Shown piece by piece: positions 35,063 through 43,245 of a stretch of DNA of 64,000 nucleotides. Below the pieces are notes generated by a model, which saw only the letters and a program-made list of their open reading frames with translations, did not search any database and had not been told where the DNA came from. Each line of letters begins with the position of its first letter. Positions within the stretch are counted from its first letter, which is position 1. The DNA is from Subtercola vilae. Its GTDB lineage: Bacteria; Actinomycetota; Actinomycetes; Actinomycetales; Microbacteriaceae. The translations under genes and the position numbers were made by a program. The stretch is from contig NZ_QYRT01000007.1 in the NCBI RefSeq assembly GCF_004923255.1, forward strand, positions 62,001-126,000, given 5' to 3'.

Positions 35063-35950
35063 TCAGTCGAGAAGCCCCGCGAGGATGCTGCTCGCCTGGG
35101 CGCGAAGCCACTGATGAGCGAGGTCTGAGTCGTGCCGTCGATGCCAACTGACCACAGCTGGCAACGGTTCGAGCGCAAGGGGCAGCAGTCGGCGTGCAAA
35201 CGAATCGCTCCCCCGCACGAGCCGACTCGCGACCACCGTGATCGCGTCGCTGTTTCGCACCACCTCGAGCGCGACGGCGGTTGACGGGAGCGCAGCGATC
35301 ACCTTTCTCTGCAGATCGTGCACGGCCAGAGCCTCGTCGATGGGCCCGCGCAACCGCCCCCGTCTGGAGATGACGACGTGAACTGCCGCTGCGAAGTGCT
35401 CGATACTCAGCGCGTCGAGCGCGGTCAGCGGATGCCCGGCACGCATCACCACCGCGAGCTGATCGGTTCCCACCGTTGTCGACCGAATGGCTGGGGATGG
35501 GTGGGCGGCTCCACTGATCTCAAGGTCGGAGACCCCGCGGGCCATGTCGTGCCCGTCAACGGTCTGTTCACCCAGGAAGACAAGCGTCACACCGGGGGCC
35601 GCGCCGGCAACCTCAGCGAGCAACGGGGGAGCCAGCGCCGCAATCAGGGCTTCGTTGCCGCGAACGGTGAAGTTGCGCTCGAGCCGCGCGAGGTCGAGCG
35701 AGCGAGGCGGAGACAGCACTGACTCCGCACGCGTGACGAGTTCTCGCACCTCGTCTCGCAGGTGCAGAGCACGGGGAGTCGGCACCATCGCGCGGCCGTT
35801 GCGCACCAACACATCGTCGCCGGTGGCCTGCCGAAGACGGCGCAGGGCATGACTCATTGCGGGAGGCGTCAGGTGCACCGCAGCCGCGGCCCCCTGCACA
35901 CTCTCATGTTCGATCAGGGCATCGAGCGCCACCAACAGATTCAAATCCAC
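35063..35950 (-). CDS. LysR-family transcriptional regulator
   Basis: 295 aa. HTH at the N-terminus: LLVALDALIEHESVQGAAAAVHLTPPAMSHALRRLRQATGDDVLVRNG. Effector domain follows from about residue 90. Start is GTG at 35950. It is divergent from an inositol-monophosphatase-like gene with a 95-nt gap and probably controls it and the NAD(P)-binding gene behind it. Confidence 0.92.
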   Translation of the reverse strand: MDLNLLVALDALIEHESVQGAAAAVHLTPPAMSHALRRLRQATGDDVLVRNGRAMVPTPRALHLRDEVRELVTRAESVLSPPRSLDLARLERNFTVRGNEALIAALAPPLLAEVAGAAPGVTLVFLGEQTVDGHDMARGVSDLEISGAAHPSPAIRSTTVGTDQLAVVMRAGHPLTALDALSIEHFAAAVHVVISRRGRLRGPIDEALAVHDLQRKVIAALPSTAVALEVVRNSDAITVVASRLVRGSDSFARRLLPLALEPLPAVVSWHRRHDSDLAHQWLRAQASSILAGLLD

Positions 35951-36045
35951 ATGCAGAAGACTAACTTGTCAGCTACCAAACATGAACTGGATTGAAGTGT
36001 TGTGACTTTGTACGGTCGAATCACACCACATACAAGGAGAAGCAC

Positions 36046-36864
36046 ATGTCGTCACGATTCACCGCTTACGCCTCCCCGGCCGATGTCGATCTCGTCAGCC
36101 AGGTAGAAGAGATCGCACACAAGGCGGGCGAGCGCCTTCTCGCCCTGTACTCGCCGAGCATCAGGCCGACTGACCGGCAGAGCATGCTCACTGCCGCACG
36201 GGCCAACGAAGAGGCGGCGGCGGCAGGCCTCCGGGCGGCGCTGGAGCAGGCGCGGCCGGATGCCCGCTTCAGCGATGAGCAGAACGAGACCTCCTCGCTC
36301 CCCGACGGAGAATGGTGGGTCGTCGACACTGTCGAAGGAAACGTTAACCATGTGCACGGCCTCTCGGAATGGTGCGTCTCGATCGCTCTCGTTCGTGACA
36401 ACGTGCCGGTTCTCACGGTCATCCGGCAGCCCGTCGGCGACCTCACCTTCACCGCCGTGCTCGACGGCGGTGCGTTCGTGAATGACGTACCCCTGCGGGT
36501 CTCCGCCAAGAACGGTCTCGACATCGCCGTCGTCAGCACCGGGCAAGCAGAAGCCGGGCAAGCCGACACGTACCGGCGCATCGGGGAATCCATCACAGCG
36601 ATGCTCGGCTCTGCGCTCGCCGTGCGGGCACAGGTGCCGTCGACCTTCCCGATTCTGCTCGTCGCCGCCGGTCACAGCGACGCCTTCTGGCAGTACGAAC
36701 CGAACCTCCCCGGCGTCGCAGCAGGCGTACTTCTCACGACGGAGGCCGGCGGAACCGTCAGCACCATCGACGGTGGCCCCTGGGCCCCCGGCGCCGACAC
36801 CATTCTGATCGCCGCCCCTGGCGTTCACGCAGCCGCACTCGACGTGCTCGGCAGCGTCTCATGA
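36046..36864 (+). CDS. Inositol monophosphatase-fold protein with altered metal motifs
   Basis: 272 aa from ATG 36046 (AAGGAGA 7 nt upstream). Fold is clear from WWVVDTVEGNVNHVHGLSEWCVSIAL and GGTVSTIDGGPWAPG. The canonical DPxDGT is changed to D94-T-V-E97-G-N, and the third motif WDxAAG is replaced by NLPGVAAG, losing the last Asp ligand. Activity as an IMPase/FBPase/PAP phosphatase is therefore doubtful. It overlaps the next gene by 4 nt. Confidence 0.82.
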   Translation: MSSRFTAYASPADVDLVSQVEEIAHKAGERLLALYSPSIRPTDRQSMLTAARANEEAAAAGLRAALEQARPDARFSDEQNETSSLPDGEWWVVDTVEGNVNHVHGLSEWCVSIALVRDNVPVLTVIRQPVGDLTFTAVLDGGAFVNDVPLRVSAKNGLDIAVVSTGQAEAGQADTYRRIGESITAMLGSALAVRAQVPSTFPILLVAAGHSDAFWQYEPNLPGVAAGVLLTTEAGGTVSTIDGGPWAPGADTILIAAPGVHAAALDVLGSVS

Positions 36865-37511
36865 GCGCCACGACACCGCTGCTGCGAATCGTCGTGCTCG
36901 GGGCCAGCGGCGCAACCGGCCAGCATCTCGTCGATGGTGCACTCGCACGTGGGCACGAGGTTCACGCTATCGTTCGGGATGCCGCGCGCTACAGCCACTC
37001 GACGTCGGCACGACTGACCGTACACACGGGAGACGTGCACGACGCTGCTTCCATCGCCGCGGCAATCACCCCGGCCAGCATCGTGCTCTCCGGCCTCGGG
37101 CTGCGATCGAAGAAGCAAGCAGGCACTCTCACCGCGGGCGCACGCGCCGTTCTCGCCGCCCGCCCTCACCACGTGGTCTGGCTCGGAGCCATCGGAACAG
37201 GTCGTTCGGCGACAGCCGTCGGTCGCCTCACCCACCGGCTTCTCAAAGCGGGATTCGGCGCCGAATACGATGACAAGACCACCGCCGACTGCCTGATTCT
37301 CGATGCACAGCACACCGTGATCCATTCGGGGCCCCTGAACGACAGACCCGCCCCGCACTACGAGGCCCTCCCCCTCAGCTCGGTACGCCGGCGCTTCTTC
37401 CCTGCATTCACCCCTCGCCAAGCGGTCGCTCAGGTGATGCTTGACGAGGCCGAGAAAGGCCCGCATTCGGCATCACTTCTCGTGCCTCAGAAAACCGACC
37501 GAACCCACTGA
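36861..37511 (+). CDS. NAD(P)-binding (NmrA/SDR-a like) oxidoreductase
   Basis: 216 aa Rossmann protein: IVVLGASGATGQHLVDGALARGHEVHAIVRD near the N-terminus is the GxxGxxG site. VVWLGAIGTGRSA is the typical fourth strand. No YxxxK is evident, as in NmrA-like redox sensors. Co-translated with the IMPase-like gene. Confidence 0.87.
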   Translation: MSATTPLLRIVVLGASGATGQHLVDGALARGHEVHAIVRDAARYSHSTSARLTVHTGDVHDAASIAAAITPASIVLSGLGLRSKKQAGTLTAGARAVLAARPHHVVWLGAIGTGRSATAVGRLTHRLLKAGFGAEYDDKTTADCLILDAQHTVIHSGPLNDRPAPHYEALPLSSVRRRFFPAFTPRQAVAQVMLDEAEKGPHSASLLVPQKTDRTH

Positions 37512-37566
37512 TCGACGAAGGCGGCGAACCCGAGCACCCCCAGAACCATCACGGCGCGTTAGTCGG

Positions 37567-37627
37567 GGGCGACTTTCCCCAGAACGTCGCCGAGCCAGAC
37601 GATGGGCGACGTTCTGGGGAAACTCGA
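37567..37627. repeat. 61-bp palindromic repeat, copy 2
   Basis: Arms TTTCCCCAGAACGTCGCC (37574-37591) and GGCGACGTTCTGGGGAAA (37605-37622) form an 18-bp perfect stem around 13 nt. 56/61 identical to copy 1 at 34683. Confidence 0.88.
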
Positions 37628-37724
37628 GCCTGCGGGAGCTGCCGCGAAGGCTCCACAGCAGACTGATACGAAAAACTTTGAAAGATAACAGTTTGATAAC
37701 TAGCGGCCCGTTACGAAACCGTTA

Positions 37725-37836
37725 TATAGTTCTAGAGCGTTAGTTGTTTGCTGTGGCAGCGAAGCGCGGAATGTGATTGCAGGACACTCTTGGTGCAAGG
37801 GAAAGACCCGGTCGTTAGCCTCTACGACCGGGTCTT
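37725..37836 (+). ncRNA. Candidate small RNA ending in a hairpin
   Basis: TATAGT (37725-37730) could start a transcript near 37737; about 65 nt later AAGACCCGGTCGT (37803-37815) and ACGACCGGGTCTT (37824-37836) make a 13-bp perfect stem with an 8-nt loop. No T-run follows the hairpin and no good -35 is visible, so this is only a suggestion. Confidence 0.3.
37803..37836. terminator. 13-bp perfect inverted repeat
   Basis: See arms above; loop TAGCCTCT. Could act on a transcript from either side. It lies 64 nt before the MarR gene start. Confidence 0.5.
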
Positions 37837-37900
37837 GTCCGTTAACCCGCGCGGCACGCACGCCTCTCGGCCTAACCTGTAGGCGTACGAAAGGATACGC

Positions 37901-38401
37901 ATGGCTGACGCATCGGCGCCCCGAACCGCCCCTTCTGTCTCGCCCGTCTCGGCGTGGGAGGCCCTGTTTCGGGCTCAAGTGACGGTGATGCGAACCCTGT
38001 CTGATGACTTCCCCGCCCACGGTATCTCGCTGACCGAGTACGACGTGCTCTACACGCTCTCGATTCAGCCGCAGCGGCGCATGCGCATTCGTGACCTCAA
38101 CAGCCGCACGCTGCTCACGCAACCGAGCGTCTCGCGCCTCGTCGACCGGTTGGCGAACCGGTCGATCGTGTCCAAGGCGGTCGACCCCGCCGACGGCCGC
38201 GGCACCATCGTCACCCTCACCGATCACGGGTTCACTCTGTACCGGGATGCCGCGCGCATCCACGGCCGCTCCATCACGGGGCAGATGACGTCAGCGCTGA
38301 GCGCCGACGAATTGGCAGAGCTCACGGCCCTCTGCGACAAACTGCGCATCGGCATCACCGGCGGCAACGACGACTGTGTCGTAGAGACTCCGGGCGCCTG
38401 A
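37901..38401 (+). CDS. MarR-family regulator
   Basis: 166 aa. wHTH: LTEYDVLYTLSIQPQRRMRIRDLNSRTLLTQPSVSRLVDRLANRSIVSKAVDPADGRGTIVTLTDHGFTLY, with the DxRG-type wing DPADGRG. ATG 37901 with GAAAGGA upstream. Its stop overlaps the photolyase start (TGATG), so it may control the photolyase or simply be co-transcribed. Confidence 0.9.
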   Translation: MADASAPRTAPSVSPVSAWEALFRAQVTVMRTLSDDFPAHGISLTEYDVLYTLSIQPQRRMRIRDLNSRTLLTQPSVSRLVDRLANRSIVSKAVDPADGRGTIVTLTDHGFTLYRDAARIHGRSITGQMTSALSADELAELTALCDKLRIGITGGNDDCVVETPGA

Positions 38402-39765
38402 TGGGGTCGGCAAGCGTCGTCTGGTTTCGCGACGATCTGCGGGTGGCCGATCATCCGGCCCTCGACGCAGCCGTTCGGCGGGGCGAACCCATCGTCGCTG
38501 TCTACGTCTTCGACGAGGTGAGTGCGGGCGTTCGGCCGCTGGGTGCCGCGTCGAAGTGGTGGTTGCACCACAGCCTTCTGGCGCTGGCGGGCGAACTGGA
38601 TGCCCGGGGCCTCACCCTCACGTTCCGCCGGGGCCCGGCCACCGAGGTAATCGCAGAGCTGCTCGCAGAGACCGGCGCGGGCGCCGTGTTCTGGAACCGG
38701 CGTTATGCCCTGGCCGAGCGCGAGATCGACTCGGGAATCAAGTCGAGCCTGAAGGAGCAGGGCGTCGAAGCCCGCAGTTTTCAGGCGAACGTTCTCTTCG
38801 AACCGTGGACACTGCAGACCGGGCAGGGCGCGCCCTACCGCGTCTTCACGCCGTTCTGGCGCGCGTGTCTCGGTGCGAAGCCGCCGCGTGAGCCGCTGTC
38901 GGCGCCCGAGCGCGGCGACGTCACGCCGTTCGGCGGGCCGCTCGCAAGCGAAGACATCGCATCGTGGCAGCTGTTGCCGACGAAGCCCGATTGGGCCGGG
39001 GGGCTCCGCGAGGCGTGGGTTCCGGGCGAGAAGGCGGCGCACGACCAGATCGATGCGTTCGAGCACAGCGGCCTCGGCGACTACGTCGACGACCGTGACA
39101 AGCCGGCCGTCGACGCCACCTCGCGCATGTCGCCACGGTTGCGATTCGGCGAGATCAGCCCGTTTCAGCTGTGGCACACGATGCGCGGCGGTGTGTCCGG
39201 TGCGGGCGGCGCGGCCGCGTACCTCCGCGAGGTGGGCTGGCGCGAGTTCGCGTACCACCTGCTCTACCATTTTCCGTCGATCACCACCGAGAACATGCGC
39301 CCGGCGTTCAACGCCTTCCCGTGGGCGAAACCCGAACCAGAGGTGCTGCACGCGTGGCAGCAGGGACTCACGGGCATCCCACTCGTCGACGCCGGCATGC
39401 GTGAACTCTGGCAGACCGGCGTGATGCACAACCGTATCCGCATGGTCGCGGCGTCGTTCCTGGTGAAGAACCTGCTCATCGACTGGCGGGTGGGTGAGGC
39501 CTGGTTCTGGGACACGCTGGTCGATGCCGACCTCGCCAGCAACACCATGAACTGGCAGTGGGTGGCGGGTTCGGGAGTGGATGCCGCACCCTACTTCCGC
39601 GTCTTCAACCCCGAGCTGCAGGCCAAGAAGTTCGACCCTGCAGGCGAGTACATCAACCATTTTGTACCAGAGGCCGGAACCCCGGCCTACCCCGAACCGA
39701 TGGTCGACCTCGGCGAGTCGCGCAAGCGCGCCCTGGCCGCGTACGAGCAGGTTCGCGGCTCGTAG
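38401..39765 (+). CDS. phr: Deoxyribodipyrimidine photolyase
   Basis: 454 aa class I CPD photolyase/cryptochrome. N-terminal alpha/beta antenna domain (VVWFRDDLRVADHPALDAAV), C-terminal FAD domain with TSRMSPRLRFGEISPFQLWH, FAYHLLYHFP, the Trp-containing HNRIRMVAASFLVKNLLIDWRVGEAWFWDTLVDADLASNTMNWQWVAGSG. Repairs UV dimers by light. All main FAD-binding motifs are intact. Confidence 0.95.
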   Translation: MGSASVVWFRDDLRVADHPALDAAVRRGEPIVAVYVFDEVSAGVRPLGAASKWWLHHSLLALAGELDARGLTLTFRRGPATEVIAELLAETGAGAVFWNRRYALAEREIDSGIKSSLKEQGVEARSFQANVLFEPWTLQTGQGAPYRVFTPFWRACLGAKPPREPLSAPERGDVTPFGGPLASEDIASWQLLPTKPDWAGGLREAWVPGEKAAHDQIDAFEHSGLGDYVDDRDKPAVDATSRMSPRLRFGEISPFQLWHTMRGGVSGAGGAAAYLREVGWREFAYHLLYHFPSITTENMRPAFNAFPWAKPEPEVLHAWQQGLTGIPLVDAGMRELWQTGVMHNRIRMVAASFLVKNLLIDWRVGEAWFWDTLVDADLASNTMNWQWVAGSGVDAAPYFRVFNPELQAKKFDPAGEYINHFVPEAGTPAYPEPMVDLGESRKRALAAYEQVRGS

Positions 39766-39819
39766 CGACTGGCGGGGTCGGCTGCCAGGCACGGTCAGCA
39801 ACCAGCGGGGCCGCCGCAG

Positions 39820-40914
39820 CTACCCCGCGGTGGGCGCCGGCGTCTGCAGACTGCTGTCGATACTGCGGTTCAGCTCGGAGGCCTGAGAGTCGACCGCCTC
39901 CAGCTGCTTGCGCAGGTCGTCGTAGTGCGCGATGTCGGCCTGGATGGCCTGGTATCGCGCCGTGAGCGCGTCACCCCGGGCGGTGAGAGCATTGCGCGCG
40001 GCTGTGAACGTCGATTGCGAGCTGAACGCGCCGTCATCGGCCTTGGTATTGAACGACGCAATGTCGGCGTTCAGCGCGCTCATCGCCGCCGAGTACGCCG
40101 TGCTCTCAGAGTCGACCGCGTCACCGGCGGCCGTCAGCTGGGCCGCGAGCGCCTTCTCCTGGTTCTGAACCTGGGTGAACACGGCCTGGAACGCCGCATT
40201 GTCGGCCACCACCTTGGCGCGGTCGGAGAAGTACTTCGTGTAGTGCGCCTCGAGGTTTGGCGACAGGCTCGCCAGCTCGGTGCCGAAGATGGAGTGCAGT
40301 TCGTTGTCACGCTCACCCGGCTCGCTGGTGGCGTAACTCTTCATACGCGCCGCCAGATCGGGGTCGTCTTTGACCTGCTGGTACTGGGCCTCGAGCAACG
40401 CGTCGAGGCTGGTTCTGTCGTCATCTGACAGACGCGCATAGACCGCGTGCAACATTTCATGGGCAGCTGTGACGTTTCGAACGCCGGCAAGGCGGGCATC
40501 CGTCACATTGAAGACATGGATGCTCGAGCCGGTGTAGCAGCCGAGCAAAACGAAATCGTCGGTACTCGAACCGCACACCGAGGAGAAGTCGGCCGCGCTC
40601 TCGACGGTGGGCGCGCTGGCGTAGAAGTAGAAGCGACCCTCATCGTTCATGCCGGAGTCGGCGGCCATCTGCGCGACCTCGGCGGTGGGCGTGTACTGCC
40701 AGACGGCGAGCTGGTCGGTGATGCGCTGGTGGAAGATTCCGTAGGCCACCGCGCCGCCGGGCACGACGATGGCGATGACGATCGCCAGAACGAGTGAGGC
40801 CCGCAGCACGCGGGAACCGCGTCGCCGGGCAACTCGCTGGTCATCACCGTCGAAGAGGTCATTGACACCATCGACATCGTTCGGCTCACCGGGGCCGGGC
40901 AGAAAAAGCGTCAC
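39820..40914 (-). CDS. Membrane-anchored protein with HExxH motif and coiled coil
   Basis: 364 aa from GTG 40914 (AGAGGGG about 5 nt upstream). Cytoplasmic acidic/basic head of ~38 residues, one helix (residues 39-60), then an extracytoplasmic region. H152-E-M-L-H156 in TAAHEMLHAVYARLSD resembles a zincin site; a Cys pair (C114, C126) precedes it. From about residue 210 to 360 it is Ala/Gln/Asp-rich and likely coiled coil. I do not recognise a named family. It may be an outer-face zinc peptidase, or the motif may be coincidental; the third ligand is not identified. Confidence 0.75.
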   Translation of the reverse strand: MTLFLPGPGEPNDVDGVNDLFDGDDQRVARRRGSRVLRASLVLAIVIAIVVPGGAVAYGIFHQRITDQLAVWQYTPTAEVAQMAADSGMNDEGRFYFYASAPTVESAADFSSVCGSSTDDFVLLGCYTGSSIHVFNVTDARLAGVRNVTAAHEMLHAVYARLSDDDRTSLDALLEAQYQQVKDDPDLAARMKSYATSEPGERDNELHSIFGTELASLSPNLEAHYTKYFSDRAKVVADNAAFQAVFTQVQNQEKALAAQLTAAGDAVDSESTAYSAAMSALNADIASFNTKADDGAFSSQSTFTAARNALTARGDALTARYQAIQADIAHYDDLRKQLEAVDSQASELNRSIDSSLQTPAPTAG

Positions 40915-40944
40915 ACCAACCCCTCTATTCGATAGATTGAGTTT

Positions 40945-41538
40945 ATGGGCATCTTCTCTCCCGGGTTCGTCGGGCGTCGGCGCGACAAGAATCCGATGCT
41001 GCCACCGGGGCAGTACGAGGTCACAGATTTTCCGGTGCTGTCTGCCGGGCCGACGCCGACGATCGAGCTCTCTGACTGGGCGTTTTCGATCAGGGCCGCG
41101 AACGGCGACCTGAAGGCGTGGAACTGGCAGACCCTCATGGCACAGCCCATCGACGACATCACCGTCGATCTGCACTGCGTCACGCGCTGGTCGCAGTTCG
41201 GAATGGGGTGGCGCGGCGTGTCGCTCGACCGGCTGTTCGACGGTGTCGACACGTCGACCGAATACGCCATGGCGTCGTGTTACGGCGGGTACACCACGAA
41301 CATTCGCACCGCTGACCTCGTGAACGGGCAGGCGTGGATCGCGTTCCAGTTCGACGGCGAAGACCTGGCTCCTGCACACGGCGGCCCGGCGCGCTTGCTG
41401 ATTCCACACCTGTACCTGTGGAAGAGCGCCAAGTGGGTGAAGAACATCACGCTGATGAACCACCACCAGCTCGGGTTCTGGGAGAACTACGGGTACCACG
41501 ACGTGGGCGACCCGTGGAAAGAAGAACGCTATTCGTGA
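40945..41538 (+). CDS. Sulfite oxidase-like molybdopterin oxidoreductase
   Basis: 197 aa, oxidoreductase molybdopterin-binding domain only (no dimerisation domain). LDLHCVTRWSQFGMGWRGVSLDRLF-like segment VDLHCVTRWSQFGMGW holds the Mo-ligand Cys; MASCYGGYTTNIRTADL and AHGGPARLLIPHLYLWKSAKWVKNI are family hallmarks. No signal peptide. It is followed 11 nt later by an FAD reductase, which may supply electrons. Confidence 0.9.
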   Translation: MGIFSPGFVGRRRDKNPMLPPGQYEVTDFPVLSAGPTPTIELSDWAFSIRAANGDLKAWNWQTLMAQPIDDITVDLHCVTRWSQFGMGWRGVSLDRLFDGVDTSTEYAMASCYGGYTTNIRTADLVNGQAWIAFQFDGEDLAPAHGGPARLLIPHLYLWKSAKWVKNITLMNHHQLGFWENYGYHDVGDPWKEERYS

Positions 41539-41549
41539 GGTGAGCCAGG

Positions 41550-42383
41550 GTGGTTGACTGGCAGGTCGCGAAGCTGGTCGAAGCGCATGACGAGACCGCC
41601 ACAGCGCGCACGCTCACCTTCGAGATCGCAGGGTGGCCTGGGCATCTGGCCGGTCAGCACGTCGATGTGCGGGTGACGGCGCCCGACGGGTACCAGGCCT
41701 CGCGGGAGTACTCGATCGCGTCGGGGGCTGCGCCGGCGGCTGGGGCTGCGCCGGCGGCTGGGGCTGCGGATGCGATGGGCGGGGCTGGCGCCACGAGCAC
41801 GTCGGGTGCACCAGGCGGGTCGACACTCGTGGAGCTGTCAGTTGAAGAACTCGACGACGGCGAGGTGTCGCCGTACCTGGTTCGCGGCCTCGAGCTGGGA
41901 GACCATCTCGAGGTGCGCGGCCCGGTGGGCGGGTATTTCGTGTGGGAGCCGTCGCAGAGCGAGCCGGTTCAGCTCATCGCGGGTGGGTCGGGAGTTGTTC
42001 CGCTGATGTCGATGCTGCGAACCCATGGGGCGGCCGTCGCCGGGGCGGGCCCGGCCGGGCATCCGTCGCCCATGCGGCTGCTGTACTCGGTGCGAGCTCC
42101 GGAGTACGTGTTCTACGGCGACGAGTTGAGACGGCCGGCCGCACTGGCAGACACCAGCATGACGATCGACTTCGTTTACACGCGCGAGGCGCCATCGGGC
42201 GCTGACCGCTCGGTCGGGCGACTCACTCGCGCCGAGCTGGAGACGCTGTCGTTGCCGGTCGCCGGGAACCCTCTCACCTATGTCTGCGGGCCGAACGGGT
42301 TCGTCGAGCAGATCGCGGGGTGGCTGGTTGAGCTCGGGCATCCCGCCGAGCGCGTGCGCACCGAACGCTTCGGCGGCGTCTGA
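41550..42383 (+). CDS. FAD-binding oxidoreductase (ferredoxin reductase fold)
   Basis: 277 aa. FAD motif SREYSIASG (RxYS), then NAD-binding LIAGGSGVVPLMSMLR and a C-terminal YVCGPNGFVEQIAGWLVELG. No [2Fe-2S] domain. Between FAD motif and the next strand is an Ala/Gly-rich insert of about 30 residues (GAAPAAGAAPAAGAADAMGG) encoded partly by an 18-bp direct repeat. Pairs with the molybdopterin protein upstream. Confidence 0.88.
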   Translation: MVDWQVAKLVEAHDETATARTLTFEIAGWPGHLAGQHVDVRVTAPDGYQASREYSIASGAAPAAGAAPAAGAADAMGGAGATSTSGAPGGSTLVELSVEELDDGEVSPYLVRGLELGDHLEVRGPVGGYFVWEPSQSEPVQLIAGGSGVVPLMSMLRTHGAAVAGAGPAGHPSPMRLLYSVRAPEYVFYGDELRRPAALADTSMTIDFVYTREAPSGADRSVGRLTRAELETLSLPVAGNPLTYVCGPNGFVEQIAGWLVELGHPAERVRTERFGGV

Positions 42384-42392
42384 GGCGTGGCG

Positions 42393-43160
42393 TCACGCGG
42401 CGCCCGACGCTAGATGCTCTCTGAAGAACGCGTCGATGCGCTTCCACGCGTCGGCGGCCGCCTCCGGATCGGGGCCGGCGCCCAGAATGGCCGAGAACAG
42501 CGGCCGAAAGATCTTCGGCCCGGTGGGAGCATCGTTCAGAAACGAGTGCCCGGCGGTGGGGTACTCCTTCACATCATGCGGAACATCGCGCGTCGTCAGC
42601 GCAGCGTCGAGCTTGGCCGCCGCCCCGCGCAGCGAGTTGTCTCGCCCGCCGTAGCTGCCGACGATGGGGCAGGCGCCACTGAACGCTTCGTCGAGCTCTG
42701 ACGGCAGGCGGCCGTAGTTCGACGACGCCGCGTCGAATCCGTGACCGGATGCCGCCACCAACGCGAACCCGCCACCCATGCAGAACCCCAGTACCCCCAC
42801 CTTGCCCGTGCAGTCGCCACGACCGACCAGGTACGCCCGCGCCGCCTCGACATCGACGAACACGCGCCCGTGCCCGGCGGAGATCGCGGTGAACGTGGCG
42901 CGCAGGCAGCGCCTCGGGCCGCCATCGACGAAGAGGTCGGGCATCAGAACGAGAAATCCGGCTGCCGCCATGCGGTCGACCTGGCGCTTCATCACGTCGG
43001 TCAGACCGAACGCCTCGTGCACCATCACCACCGCGGGCCACGGCCCGTCACCGGCCGGCACGGCGAGCACCCCGTTCAGCCCCGGGCTCATGCCGGGCAG
43101 CGCCTGCCCGCTGAGGTCGACGGTGCTGACGGTCGGAGCGGATGCGGGCGTGCTGGCCAT
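42393..43160 (-). CDS. Dienelactone hydrolase family protein
   Basis: 255 aa alpha/beta hydrolase. Nucleophile Cys in VGVLGFCMGGGFALVAA, acid in GSYGGRDNSLRG and His in YPTAGHSFLND. It carries an N-terminal ~20-residue tail. Overlaps nothing; upstream of the start is a 9-bp tandem repeat. Substrate not predictable. Confidence 0.88.
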   Translation of the reverse strand: MASTPASAPTVSTVDLSGQALPGMSPGLNGVLAVPAGDGPWPAVVMVHEAFGLTDVMKRQVDRMAAAGFLVLMPDLFVDGGPRRCLRATFTAISAGHGRVFVDVEAARAYLVGRGDCTGKVGVLGFCMGGGFALVAASGHGFDAASSNYGRLPSELDEAFSGACPIVGSYGGRDNSLRGAAAKLDAALTTRDVPHDVKEYPTAGHSFLNDAPTGPKIFRPLFSAILGAGPDPEAAADAWKRIDAFFREHLASGAA

Positions 43161-43181
43161 GGGTGGCCTCTCTCAGTCGGT

Positions 43182-43217
43182 CGGGCAGTTCGGGCAGTTC
43201 GGGCGGTACGGGCAGGC
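43182..43217. repeat. 9-bp tandem repeat, 4 copies
   Basis: CGGGCAGTT twice, then CGGGCGGTA and CGGGCAGGC, 22-57 nt upstream of the dienelactone hydrolase start; followed by GCGCAAGCGCAAGCGC. Confidence 0.8.
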
Positions 43218-43245
43218 CTGTTGTGCAGTAGCGCAAGCGCAAGCG

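Larger units (their letters stand above)
37512..37900. other. 389-nt non-coding region
   Basis: Contains the second 61-bp palindrome, a stretch of low GC (37660-37740), a TATAGT -10-like box and a strong 13-bp hairpin. No convincing protein gene. Near its end is TAACCT (37872-37877), a likely -10 for the MarR gene. Confidence 0.6.

Noticed and set aside
38224-39801. 525-codon minus-strand frame
   Set aside because: Complete antisense of the photolyase; composition (His, Arg, Gln, Val rich) is typical of high-GC shadow frames and no motif is present.
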